The translations under genes were made by a program, and so were the position numbers. The notes under the pieces were generated by a model. That model worked only from the letters and a program-made list of their open reading frames with translations, searched no databases and was not told where the DNA came from. A stretch of 35,343 nucleotides of DNA from Bacteroidales bacterium (GTDB taxonomy: Bacteria > Bacteroidota > Bacteroidia > Bacteroidales > JAIPAP01): the NCBI GenBank assembly GCA_021740045.1, contig JAIPAP010000041.1, positions 1 to 35,343 on the forward strand. Reading direction: 5' to 3'. This document shows, piece by piece, positions 17,107-25,442 of this stretch. Each line of letters begins with the position of its first letter. The stretch's first letter is position 1.

Positions 17107-19083
17107 TCAAAAAATCGCCATCAGCAATGCAAAAGAAACTCTTACTCCCATGTAATACTGAAAACCTTTACGGTCTTCGAAGGCCAGGTTCCAGTCGTTG
17201 GTGGAGGTTCTTATCCCGTTCATTTCCAGGTTGAGTTTTGAATTTACAGGGATCACATAATTAGCTCCTACGATGCCGGTGAGCATGCCTTTAGTGAAAT
17301 CAAGGCTGAATTCGGCGCCGGGCGCTATGTAATGGCGTTGAGATTTCTTGCTGTCATCATTTCCTTCACCCGAGCCTTCAATGTATTCTTGAATGTAATT
17401 TATTCGCGGATGCAAAAATCCAAAACGGAAGAGCTTCATGGGATATGTCAAACCCACTTCCAGTCTTTTTAAATGACAGGAATCACTGTTTACACCTGCT
17501 AACATAAAACTGTTATCGACCTTGAGCTTTTCGGAAGTGGCAAAACCAATCATAATCAGATTGAAAAATTGAAACCTTCCGCCCTCACCACCCAATCCGC
17601 CGCTGTAATTCAGATAATCAAAAGTTAAAACATCTTTTCCGTTAAACCGATGCCTGAGTTTATAATGCAGGCTTTGTTCCTTGCTAGTGGCATCAAAATG
17701 CCGGATCATGGGATAATGCGAGCTCTTGCGAATTTTCACTTTATGGCGGCCTTTATCCATATAGCCTTCGAACATGGATGTTTTCCTGATGTGGTCATCA
17801 ATCAATAAATTGGCGCCACCCGGATCGGTGGAGATCTTTACATGATATTCCTTACGGATCAATGCGTAATGATAGTCCGTTTGCTCATCAACAACCAAAG
17901 TTTCCTTTAATGATTTGTAATCAGGGTGATGGATTTCTATATTATGTTGACCCACGAGGAGTTCAGTACTTTGCGGCGCCTCTCCCAGCTCTTTGCTATC
18001 GATGATAATAGTAGCGTCTTCCGGTTTGGTATGAATAGTGATCATTCGCGACAAAGGCAGATAACCGGTAACTGCATTTTCTACATCACTTGCAACAAAA
18101 ACCTCTTCATTAAAAGTGCCATAGCCCTCCTTTTTCATGGTAACCTGGTGCGGCCCGGTGATCAGGCTGTATTTTTCGATGGGCGTCGAACCGATCTCCT
18201 TGCCATCAAGCAATACCCTGGCGTTGTCAATATTGGCATCGAAGCTACAAAAGGCCATTATGGGTTCGGGATAGATTTCAAGTTTTGTCAACGTTCCGGC
18301 TTTTATTTCAATGGAATCCTTATAGGATTCGTGATGATCTTGTATTATGGTAAGTTCATGCTTACCAATATCAACGCCATTTTCAACCCCCGATAGTTTC
18401 ACATAGGCTTTTCCTACCGGTTGTCCGTCCAGTAAGATCCGGGCTTCATTATTGGTTGTGACTTCCAGGTTTCCCCAGAGCGGTGAAAGTTCCAGGTGAA
18501 TTTCTTTTGATTGATCGGGATCGATGCTGATAATGGTATCTTTGGGTTCATAGCGCTGAGCGGTAAAGGTGAAGTGATAAGGCCCCGACCGGTACTGATT
18601 TAAATCACAAGGGGTTTGAGCGCTAAAGTCAGGCAAACCGTCAATTTTTACCTTGGCATTTGTTGGAGAGGAGGTAATGGTTAAATCTCCTTTGCCGATC
18701 ATAGTGTACTGCCGGGTTAGTTCCATATGAAATACATCATAGGAATTCACCGCCAGGGGAATGGTATAATACAATTTAACAAAACCTTTGCGGCTGATCT
18801 CCAACTGTTGCTCACCGGGCGAGATATAAACCCAGTATTCCCCGGTTTTGAATTCCACATCACCCACCACGCCAACGCCTGAGCTAAAACTCAGTCCTTC
18901 AATATCGGTCCTGATCTTTACCAATGCACAGGCATCGCCGTTGATGTCTTTCCGGTCAAATTTGCGGGCTGCCAGGTCGTTAGGGTCCTTTTCAAAAGCA
19001 TCCACCCGAAACTTAACAGCCCTGAGCATTATGCTGAAAATAAGTAAAAAACACGTAAGCAGTGTAATTCGGAGAAAAAGCAT
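17107..19083 (-). CDS. Secreted PEGA-repeat protein with C-terminal barrel-like domain
   Basis: This 658-residue protein has a hydrophobic N-terminal export segment (1-22). Residues ~25-120 hold a domain with DINGDACALVKIRT, GEYWVYISPGEQQL and RKGFV, shared with the PEGA protein at 33181-35205. About five PEGA-type repeats follow between ~130 and ~475 (TITSSPTNAKVKIDG, ARILLDGQPVG, ARVLLDGKEIGSTPI, TIHTKPEDATIIIDSKELGEAP, ISTDPGGANLLIDD). PEGA repeats are surface or cell-envelope beta modules. The last ~180 residues alternate polar and aromatic residues and end in Phe, consistent with a membrane barrel; that is inference. It begins an envelope-rich region reaching 35.2 kb. Confidence 0.82.
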   Translation of the reverse strand: MLFLRITLLTCFLLIFSIMLRAVKFRVDAFEKDPNDLAARKFDRKDINGDACALVKIRTDIEGLSFSSGVGVVGDVEFKTGEYWVYISPGEQQLEISRKGFVKLYYTIPLAVNSYDVFHMELTRQYTMIGKGDLTITSSPTNAKVKIDGLPDFSAQTPCDLNQYRSGPYHFTFTAQRYEPKDTIISIDPDQSKEIHLELSPLWGNLEVTTNNEARILLDGQPVGKAYVKLSGVENGVDIGKHELTIIQDHHESYKDSIEIKAGTLTKLEIYPEPIMAFCSFDANIDNARVLLDGKEIGSTPIEKYSLITGPHQVTMKKEGYGTFNEEVFVASDVENAVTGYLPLSRMITIHTKPEDATIIIDSKELGEAPQSTELLVGQHNIEIHHPDYKSLKETLVVDEQTDYHYALIRKEYHVKISTDPGGANLLIDDHIRKTSMFEGYMDKGRHKVKIRKSSHYPMIRHFDATSKEQSLHYKLRHRFNGKDVLTFDYLNYSGGLGGEGGRFQFFNLIMIGFATSEKLKVDNSFMLAGVNSDSCHLKRLEVGLTYPMKLFRFGFLHPRINYIQEYIEGSGEGNDDSKKSQRHYIAPGAEFSLDFTKGMLTGIVGANYVIPVNSKLNLEMNGIRTSTNDWNLAFEDRKGFQYYMGVRVSFALLMAIF

Positions 19084-19149
19084 TTCACTTTAATATTCTG
19101 ACAATTTACTATTTATGATTCAATGTCGTTTAGTTAAGTAATTTTATTG

Positions 19150-19764
19150 TTATCTATATTTTTTAGGTTGAAAATCTTTTGGATTGATAACGGTAATGTT
19201 TTCGCCCGATTGGGTTAAAACCAGCAAACCATGTTTGGCAGCCAAGTCATAGCTGGTTTTGGGGATGCTCATCCCGGCTATGCCACCAATGATCTCCTTG
19301 TCGCTGTATTCTTTAAACAATGGCTTAAAGTTAGGTAGCTTACGATCAATAAAGTCTTCCACGTCGTCAGGATGGACTTTGTATTTGACTTCGATAACTA
19401 CGATTACTTCGCTATTGTGTAAAACAATGTCGTATTCCCCTTGCAGTTTCCTGGATGTTCTGGCTAGCTGCGATACTTTATCATACTCAATGCCGAAAAT
19501 TGAAGTTCTTTTCTCAAGCCCTCTTCTGAAAAACTCCTCAGCCACATCACGGCTGTTTTCCGAAACGCCGCCATAAAGTTTTGCTAAACGGTCGAGCTTA
19601 CGATCGGTTTCTTTAAGTTGCTTATCAGTTTCCTGCATCTTTTTATCCGTCTCTTTAAACATCTTATCGGTTTCCCGGAACATCTGCCACACTTTCTCAA
19701 ATGTGAGTGGCTGGTTATATTCCTCCAGTGGTTCGCTGGCCCGGTTGTTATCTTTTTTGCTCAT
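19150..19764 (-). CDS. Coiled-coil PD-(D/E)XK nuclease-like protein, ETDK-repeat paralogue 1
   Basis: The protein is about 204 residues from MSKKDNNRASEPLEEY. This start is chosen because the -7 box at 19792-19799 places transcription near 19785, downstream of the more distal in-frame ATG at 19794. Residues ~30-60 are four heptads of the type KETDKKM, predicting a short coiled coil. The C-terminal half has EYDIVLHNSEVIVVIEVKYKV, the D-x(n)-ExK core of PD-(D/E)XK nucleases. Such proteins are often multicopy and are annotated as DUF3782-like or resolvase-like without a proven function. The first ~60 residues closely match the paralogue at 27439-28071, but the nuclease halves differ strongly. 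No signal peptide is present, so it is cytoplasmic. Confidence 0.75.
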   Translation of the reverse strand: MSKKDNNRASEPLEEYNQPLTFEKVWQMFRETDKMFKETDKKMQETDKQLKETDRKLDRLAKLYGGVSENSRDVAEEFFRRGLEKRTSIFGIEYDKVSQLARTSRKLQGEYDIVLHNSEVIVVIEVKYKVHPDDVEDFIDRKLPNFKPLFKEYSDKEIIGGIAGMSIPKTSYDLAAKHGLLVLTQSGENITVINPKDFQPKKYR

Positions 19765-19791
19765 GCTTATCTCTTTATTCAATAACCTTAT

Positions 19792-19799
19792 CAAAGATA
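19792..19799 (-). promoter_or_regulatory. -7 promoter box of ETDK paralogue 1
   Basis: TATCTTTG, preceded by GCAATAATCG. The same 18 bases occur upstream of paralogue 2 (28099-28106), so the box is conserved between the copies. No clear TTG is visible at -33. Confidence 0.6.
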
Positions 19800-19880
19800 C
19801 GATTATTGCAGAAAACAGTTGATGGTGAGGATCTTAATTTAAATATTTAAGCTCCACCAAGCTTTGGGTTAGAGACTTTT

Positions 19881-19950
19881 CAATCTCCAATCACCAATCT
19901 CCAATCTTCAATCACCAATTTCCAATCACCAATCTCCAATCTCCAATCAA
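19881..19950. repeat. 7-base tandem array (CAATCWC x10)
   Basis: Ten consecutive 7-base units (CAATCTC, CAATCAC and single-base variants) run up to and over the stop codon (19947-19949) of the DUF2135 gene. The remaining ~90 bases upstream to paralogue 1 of the ETDK family hold nothing else recognisable besides its promoter. Confidence 0.9.
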
Positions 19951-20717
19951 TAATACCGATTCACCTCTTCCACCGGTTTGATTTGCCCATCCACAATCCG
20001 AAAAACCATCCAGGTGCTGCCTTTTTGTTTTTCACTTAACTGAAATTCATGAAGCAAAGCACCTTCGCCATAGACCTTTACCCGCGCTTTTGATTTGGAA
20101 AGGCGCTTGGAATGCTTGCGGTCGCGATTGGTGTAATCCTTTACATAAAAGCTATATTCACCCGCATCATCCAAATCGGTAACAGTGATGGTCTCCGGTC
20201 CAAAGCCATCACGATCATCGCGGTCGAGTTTCACCTCACCGTCATTATAGGTTTTCATATCACGGTAGGAGATGTGATACCCATTCACTTTTTTAAAGTG
20301 GGCATCCAGGTCTTCGGGCTTATCATCCCAATCCAGCACAATGCGAATGGTTCCGATATCAACATGGGGTGAAACCGTAAAGCGGTTATAAAAGATGGTT
20401 CCCCTGCTGATCTCAAATTCCATATCGGCCGTGATAAAGCCTTCCTTTTCAAAATGCATGGCATATACACCATCTTCCGGTGGATCGAAAATGATCCGGC
20501 CCAGCGGATCGGTGGTGTATTTACCCATTTCATGAATTTTCACCTTGGCGCCGGAAACGGCCTCGCCATCCAATGCATTGATAAAGCGCAGGGTAAGCTG
20601 ACCGGTTTCCAATTCGCGGTTGGAGTCTTCCAGCTTATCCCGCATCTTGTCAATTTGAGCAAAACCTGCGGAAAACAATATGCTCAGCAACACACTTAAC
20701 AATAAAGCTCTTTTCAT
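19947..20717 (-). CDS. Secreted DUF2135 (YfaP-like) protein with regulatory-like beta domain
   Basis: This protein of 256 residues has a signal peptide (1-21, ending GFAQ). A beta domain at ~38-105 (GEAVSGAKVKIHEMG, DPLGRIIFDPPEDGVYAMHFEKEGF) is like those of carboxypeptidase regulatory or Cna-B families. The DUF2135 domain from ~125 on contains IRIVLDWDDKPEDLDAHF, followed by GEVKLDRDDRDGFGPETITV and GEYSFYVKDYTNRD. DUF2135 is found in secreted and periplasmic proteins, often with von Willebrand or transglutaminase partners, and no activity is established. It is the last gene of a three-gene operon, 13 bases after the transglutaminase-like gene. Confidence 0.83.
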   Translation of the reverse strand: MKRALLLSVLLSILFSAGFAQIDKMRDKLEDSNRELETGQLTLRFINALDGEAVSGAKVKIHEMGKYTTDPLGRIIFDPPEDGVYAMHFEKEGFITADMEFEISRGTIFYNRFTVSPHVDIGTIRIVLDWDDKPEDLDAHFKKVNGYHISYRDMKTYNDGEVKLDRDDRDGFGPETITVTDLDDAGEYSFYVKDYTNRDRKHSKRLSKSKARVKVYGEGALLHEFQLSEKQKGSTWMVFRIVDGQIKPVEEVNRYY

Positions 20718-20730
20718 ATCTGTAGGGTTT

Positions 20731-23382
20731 TTAATTTAAAATATCTTCTTCCAGGTTAACCAAACTTTGCGAATGATCATCATCATAATCAAAAAGCAGG
20801 TTACCGGTTTTGCGGTGAAGGGTGATGGAATTCAAGTCGTACCATACGATGAATTTTCCTACCACCATGCCCGATAACACTTCGATACGGTGATCCTTCT
20901 TAGCCAATGGGGTGATCTTGATACGGGCATTGTCCTTCACCTTCATTTGGGCAAAATTCACCGCATCCCCGTCGCTGGTTTGTATGGTAATGATCCCGGC
21001 TTTATTCTTCAAAAAGCGCACCCGCCCAATCTTGTCAAACATGTCGGGGTATTCCTGCCGGAAACGGGGATTATATTCATCCAGCGCCTTTTGGGCCTCG
21101 CTGCCGGGGATGATCATGCCACTACGCTGTATCAGGTCGATTACGGCAAACAAACCGGCAATGGAGGTTTCCACATCCGCTTCAATCATTTTATCATTGG
21201 TTTCCTTCAGCAGCCGGGGGTAATTCATCTCTTCACCCGCATTAAAGGCCAGGAAATCGGAGGTAAGGCCGGTGGTGCTGTTTATTGATCCGGCTGTTTT
21301 GATCATGCCGTTTTCATAAAACACACCCTGGGCAATGGTTTCATTATCATCAAGGAATAAACGGGTATTTATATGTTCACCTTGTTGGTTAAAACCGGCC
21401 ACATAGCCAAAATGCGTTTGATGATTTTCAGTATCAATGCCGGCTTTGTTAATCCACTCAAGTGATCCTGAATGGGAGTAAAGGGCTGTGAACACATCCG
21501 ATTGCCCACCGGAAGTCACCAATGAATTATTCTGCACCGATAGATTTGGCTTGAAGGAGCCGGCAATAACCGGTTGCTCATTATTATTAAGGGTAATGGA
21601 AAAGCCGGTGGAAGTGCCTTTTCCTTTGGCTCCTGAAGCCCATAAAAGTTCTCCGCTTTTATCATACTTAGCGACAAAAAATTTACGGGAGCCATCTTCC
21701 GAATTGAGCTGATAAGGACCAAAATCAGCTTTTTCATCAAAATAGCCGGTAAGATAGCAGTTGCCATGCCGGTCGAACACATAATCCTTAAGGTTTCCGC
21801 CGCGATAGGCCCCTGCCTGATGAGCATATTCCCAATAGCGCGACGCCGACAAGTTGCCGGAAATAGCCGGATCGAGGGTTATTACATTGGCCTGCATTCC
21901 TGCATACTGAGCCATGGTCAATCCCAGGGGTGCATTCACATAGGTGGGATCGGCCACCACATATTGTTCCCCCTGAAAATTAACATAATCTCCCCCTGGA
22001 TTTTTATCAAACCGCACCGCTGTGGCGATGTGTTTGGGGTATTCCAGGCCGATCACTTCCAAATCGAGTAATTCCCTTACTAGCCAGGCCAAAAGTACTG
22101 AACGGTCTTCGCAGTCGCAAGCCGCATAATGAAGGCTTTCTTCCGGAAAAAAGAATTTTTCGTAACCAAACTGTTGCTGATCGGTTTGATATTCGAAACC
22201 GGTTTGAATGGCTTTTAAAAGGAGGTTAACTGCTTCGGTTTCCGTCTTATCATTGACCAGGGGATAAAAATTTTGCATCAAAGATTCTTTAGCGGTGTTC
22301 GATACCGCTGCATTAAAGTAAATGCCCACATCAGCCAAAGGTAAGTCATTATAAAGATCGATAATGTTTTGATTGTAAGTGATGGTGAGCTTATGAGCCT
22401 CCCCCTCGTGCTCAAATGAAATTTTCCTGGTTTTATCTTTTATGTCAAGGATAACCGAATTCTTTACCGAAAGGTCCAGGCTTCGATTGGCTTCGGGGTA
22501 GTTTTGTTTGTAGGTGTAAATTTGTGTGCCCCGGAAAGGCTCCATGATGTAATACCGCCGGTTATCAATGGTGAGGTAACTCTTTTTATAGATTTTTTGC
22601 TCCGTTGGAAGCAGGCATATAAGCTGATCACCGGAATAGGCCATTTTCGCCCCATAACCGGTGCGGTTCAGCAGAAACCAACTAAGCAATACCGATTCGC
22701 GGGAACCGGAAACGGTAATATCTTCACTGATTTGCTTGATCAGCAAATACACGGCATAGTCATTCAGATTATGCTGTTTTTGCAGGCGGATCAGATCATT
22801 TACGGTGGCCATATAATCGGTTTCGCTTAATGCTTTCCAGTATTTCCCGATGGCGGCTTCGGATACCTTGCTGCCAAACATCTTGTTCATGGCCGGGTCA
22901 TAGGTGTATTCAACGGGTGTTCCGTAAAAGTTGACCGATCCCGAAGGAAGTGACAGCACCGATAAAGAAGCTTTTTGAATCAATGGTTCGATGCGCAATT
23001 GCGGCCGGGCAGAGTCGGCAATTTCAACCTGCGCGATGGTGGGAAGTTGTTTTACAGGTTTTTCTTGGGGCGAAGGCTCATCCGGTTCAGGCTGATATTC
23101 GGGAATTACCTTTGGCTTGGGCTTTTTGGGCGGTTCTTCCCCTTTGAATTTCCTAAAGGCTTTCCATTCCTTTTTTAAATAAGCTTCAAAGTCCGCATCT
23201 TGCTCCTCAATATAAGTATTATAAGTTTCTTTAAGCTTTTTGATCTGTTCTTCTTTTTCCTGTTTGAATTGCTCAAATTGCTTGTTTTCCTGCTCAAGGT
23301 ATTCTTCAAAGGTTTGTGCACTTAGCGGGAGCGCAAATACCAATAAGGTTAATATGATAAAGAAATGCCTGGGATTTTTCAT
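20731..23382 (-). CDS. Secreted transglutaminase-like cysteine protein with coiled coil and beta-propeller-like repeats
   Basis: The protein has 883 residues. The parts in order are a signal peptide (1-22, ending LSAQ), a charged coiled coil (~24-82, rich in Glu, Lys and Gln), a Pro-rich linker (~83-112), a ~300-residue region without known motif, and a transglutaminase-like core. The core triad reads as Cys424 (CEDRSVLLAWLVREL), His451 (PKHIATAV) and Asp478 (VVADPTY). Residues ~545-660 hold SBBP-type repeats (DRHGNCYLTGYF, KYDKSGELLWASGAKG). The fold can crosslink, hydrolyse or transfer; which reaction occurs is not known. Its ATG overlaps the upstream stop as ATGA, indicating translational coupling. 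It is unusually large for the family. Confidence 0.8.
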   Translation of the reverse strand: MKNPRHFFIILTLLVFALPLSAQTFEEYLEQENKQFEQFKQEKEEQIKKLKETYNTYIEEQDADFEAYLKKEWKAFRKFKGEEPPKKPKPKVIPEYQPEPDEPSPQEKPVKQLPTIAQVEIADSARPQLRIEPLIQKASLSVLSLPSGSVNFYGTPVEYTYDPAMNKMFGSKVSEAAIGKYWKALSETDYMATVNDLIRLQKQHNLNDYAVYLLIKQISEDITVSGSRESVLLSWFLLNRTGYGAKMAYSGDQLICLLPTEQKIYKKSYLTIDNRRYYIMEPFRGTQIYTYKQNYPEANRSLDLSVKNSVILDIKDKTRKISFEHEGEAHKLTITYNQNIIDLYNDLPLADVGIYFNAAVSNTAKESLMQNFYPLVNDKTETEAVNLLLKAIQTGFEYQTDQQQFGYEKFFFPEESLHYAACDCEDRSVLLAWLVRELLDLEVIGLEYPKHIATAVRFDKNPGGDYVNFQGEQYVVADPTYVNAPLGLTMAQYAGMQANVITLDPAISGNLSASRYWEYAHQAGAYRGGNLKDYVFDRHGNCYLTGYFDEKADFGPYQLNSEDGSRKFFVAKYDKSGELLWASGAKGKGTSTGFSITLNNNEQPVIAGSFKPNLSVQNNSLVTSGGQSDVFTALYSHSGSLEWINKAGIDTENHQTHFGYVAGFNQQGEHINTRLFLDDNETIAQGVFYENGMIKTAGSINSTTGLTSDFLAFNAGEEMNYPRLLKETNDKMIEADVETSIAGLFAVIDLIQRSGMIIPGSEAQKALDEYNPRFRQEYPDMFDKIGRVRFLKNKAGIITIQTSDGDAVNFAQMKVKDNARIKITPLAKKDHRIEVLSGMVVGKFIVWYDLNSITLHRKTGNLLFDYDDDHSQSLVNLEEDILN

Positions 23383-24407
23383 TGTTTGATGATTTGAAGG
23401 TTCGTCGATAAATCATTACCCGAAATTGCAATGGCGTTCAACCGGGTTTTTAGCCGGTAACCGGTTAGCTGGCGGTTGAGGCTGATGTTTTTCTGCTGCC
23501 GGTAATTATCGCCTGTACCGCTTATTATTACATCATTGTTTTGTGCGTAGGAAGGAAGCTTTAGTAAAATATCGGTGATCAGGGCATTCCATAAGCCGTA
23601 ATAAAGTTTGCTCGATCGCAGGGTATCTACCAGAGCATTTGGTTCACCGGCAGACTTGAATTTGTAATATTGAACAGGAATATCAAGTTCATCACCATTC
23701 ATAAAGCTCTTGATCTCACTTAGTTTTCCCACACCAATATTTTTATACCTGCATGAATCCGAAACCGAACCATCTTCATATAGAACGGACTGGTAATCAA
23801 TGATAAACTCATTTTGGTAGCGGTCATTTTTTTGCAGCTCGGTAACAAAGATGAAGCCGTTTACCCGGATTGAATCCTGTTGCCGGGGCTGAAGGCTGTC
23901 GTCATTCACTTTGTACAAAATGATCTTCTCCCCAAACCGGGTGGTGTGCTGTTCAGCCGCTTTGAGGCTTGCCGGATTAAAGGTGAAGCCCGCTTTAAAT
24001 TCGGTTATCTTATTAAATTTGGAGTATTCGCCCTCAAGGTCTTCAACATTCATAAAATGATCATGCATGTCGAAATAGCGGGCGTGATTCATTAAGGCCT
24101 GTAAGATAAGGGCATGCATGCGGGTTTGTTGCAAGGCCAGTGAATCGGGCAGGGCAGGGGAGGAAATTCCCGGAATAAATTGTTTTTCATCCCGATTAAA
24201 TGAGTTGGTAAACCACGAAGGGAGAATGTCGGGTGATTTATCCAGGGTGTCTTCTTCATTATCTGCCGAAGGCCTGATTTCAGGTAACGCTTTATGATAA
24301 ACCTTCCTGAATTTGCGGTAACCCTCATCCGTGCCCCCTGTTTCCTGGGCAGTAGTTGCCAGCAAGAAGGAAAACACCAAAAAACCGCTTAAAACAAGCC
24401 TTTTCAT
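23379..24407 (-). CDS. Secreted protein of unknown function, first gene of the transglutaminase operon
   Basis: This 342-residue protein has a clear signal peptide (1-20, LLATTAQ) and no membrane helix afterwards. The segment FIPGISSPALPDSLALQQTRMHALILQALMNHARYFDMHDHF (~78-119) resembles the Ala-rich helix of LPP20/FlgT-like proteins, as do the following strands. This is a weak similarity judged by eye. The gene overlaps the transglutaminase-like gene by four bases (ATGA), so the two products are probably needed together. The 127 bases upstream contain CATTTTTG, one mismatch from a -7 box, but no convincing -33 element. Confidence 0.65.
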   Translation of the reverse strand: MKRLVLSGFLVFSFLLATTAQETGGTDEGYRKFRKVYHKALPEIRPSADNEEDTLDKSPDILPSWFTNSFNRDEKQFIPGISSPALPDSLALQQTRMHALILQALMNHARYFDMHDHFMNVEDLEGEYSKFNKITEFKAGFTFNPASLKAAEQHTTRFGEKIILYKVNDDSLQPRQQDSIRVNGFIFVTELQKNDRYQNEFIIDYQSVLYEDGSVSDSCRYKNIGVGKLSEIKSFMNGDELDIPVQYYKFKSAGEPNALVDTLRSSKLYYGLWNALITDILLKLPSYAQNNDVIISGTGDNYRQQKNISLNRQLTGYRLKTRLNAIAISGNDLSTNLQIIKQ

Positions 24408-24534
24408 ACCAAAAATGATTAGGAGTCATTTTTTGTGATTTTATGGAGAGACTTAATGACAATGGGCATAACCTTGCCATTAAGCCTCATAATTCAATTA
24501 AGTTTATAAAACCACAAAAAACAATTGATTTGGA

Positions 24535-25125
24535 TTAATAACCTTTCTGATCCCGCATTTTTTCCATTTCCTCTTCGTAGGTCTTCTTGAACTTTTCATA
24601 GTCATAATCAATGCGGGTTTTCTCGTCGTTTGAAAGCCGCTGGTTCATGGCATTGATAATTTCGTCACCGGCCAGTTCAATAGCGATATATGACTTATAT
24701 TTCCCTTCGGAAGTCCGGGTTAGCTTATCGCATATGGTCCGGGTGCCATTAAGTTTCTGGCGGAAAGCTTCACGGGTCAATCCCTCGTAGCGTTCCCTGG
24801 CATCTTCCACATTGTTCACCTCGTGCGATTCGAAATAGTTATCGATGGTTCCGCTTACCACAACCTCAATCTGACCGGCCAAATTTGCTCTGGCGTTACT
24901 CAAAGCCTTTCGCTTAGCAATGGATTGATCAACACTTTCTCCCACAGCATTATCCCTGAAGTAGTCATCAGTAGTAAAATAATCCGGCCCGGTGCAATAT
25001 TGTTCTATCAATTCTTCATCGGGAGCTTTAGCGGCTTTTTTAGAGCCACCGCAGGAGGTTAACAGCGCCGGCAATACAAAGATGACTGCCAACAGCATGA
25101 CTGGATGTAATGTTCTTTTCTTCAT
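24535..25125 (-). CDS. LPP20-like lipoprotein
   Basis: This protein of 196 residues starts with a lipoprotein signal (ALLTSCGGSKK, lipidated Cys25). The mature part has GPDYFTTDDYFRDNAVGESVDQSIAKRKALSNARANLAGQIEV, the pattern of the LPP20/FlgT N-terminal fold. In that fold a beta-strand with G-x-G/A-x-S is followed by an alanine-rich helix. The Lys/Glu-rich tail (~165-196) is probably helical. LPP20 proteins are envelope lipoproteins of unknown or flagella-related function in other phyla. It lies 127 bases upstream of the transglutaminase operon on the same strand and is divergent from the related 613-residue gene. Confidence 0.78.
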   Translation of the reverse strand: MKKRTLHPVMLLAVIFVLPALLTSCGGSKKAAKAPDEELIEQYCTGPDYFTTDDYFRDNAVGESVDQSIAKRKALSNARANLAGQIEVVVSGTIDNYFESHEVNNVEDARERYEGLTREAFRQKLNGTRTICDKLTRTSEGKYKSYIAIELAGDEIINAMNQRLSNDEKTRIDYDYEKFKKTYEEEMEKMRDQKGY

Positions 25126-25442
25126 GTTAATTGATTTTTGGTTTTGTAAATAATCGTATGTTAAAATTTATCTGTTGTTTTTTGCTTTTTCACCAAGTTT
25201 TAAGCCAATAATACCAAATTAATTCCATCAAGTCTTAATTTTTACGCTAAGTTATTCAATTTTCGATAGATATTAAAAGTATAAAATATTTTCTTTTTTA
25301 GCATTCATAAAAATAGTATTTTTAATCTTTCAAAACATCATTAACTTAAATAAATGATTTGAAAACCCATTAATATAAAAGTTGGGTCGAAAGTAATGAT
25401 TTGGAAGAAATAATGGCAATTTTATAATCTCAATTTTTAATT
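25126..25442. other. Divergent intergenic region, 317 bases
   Basis: This AT-rich stretch lies between two divergently transcribed LPP20-like genes and must hold both promoters. No clean TTG-N19-TAnnTTTG match was found on either strand. Near matches such as TATTTTTA (25317-25324) are not convincing. No RNA gene or hairpin with a T-run was recognised. Confidence 0.5.

Noticed and set aside
22504-22830. Plus-strand frame of 108 codons inside the transglutaminase-like gene
   Set aside because: Shadow of a long coding sequence with recognisable domains on the other strand.
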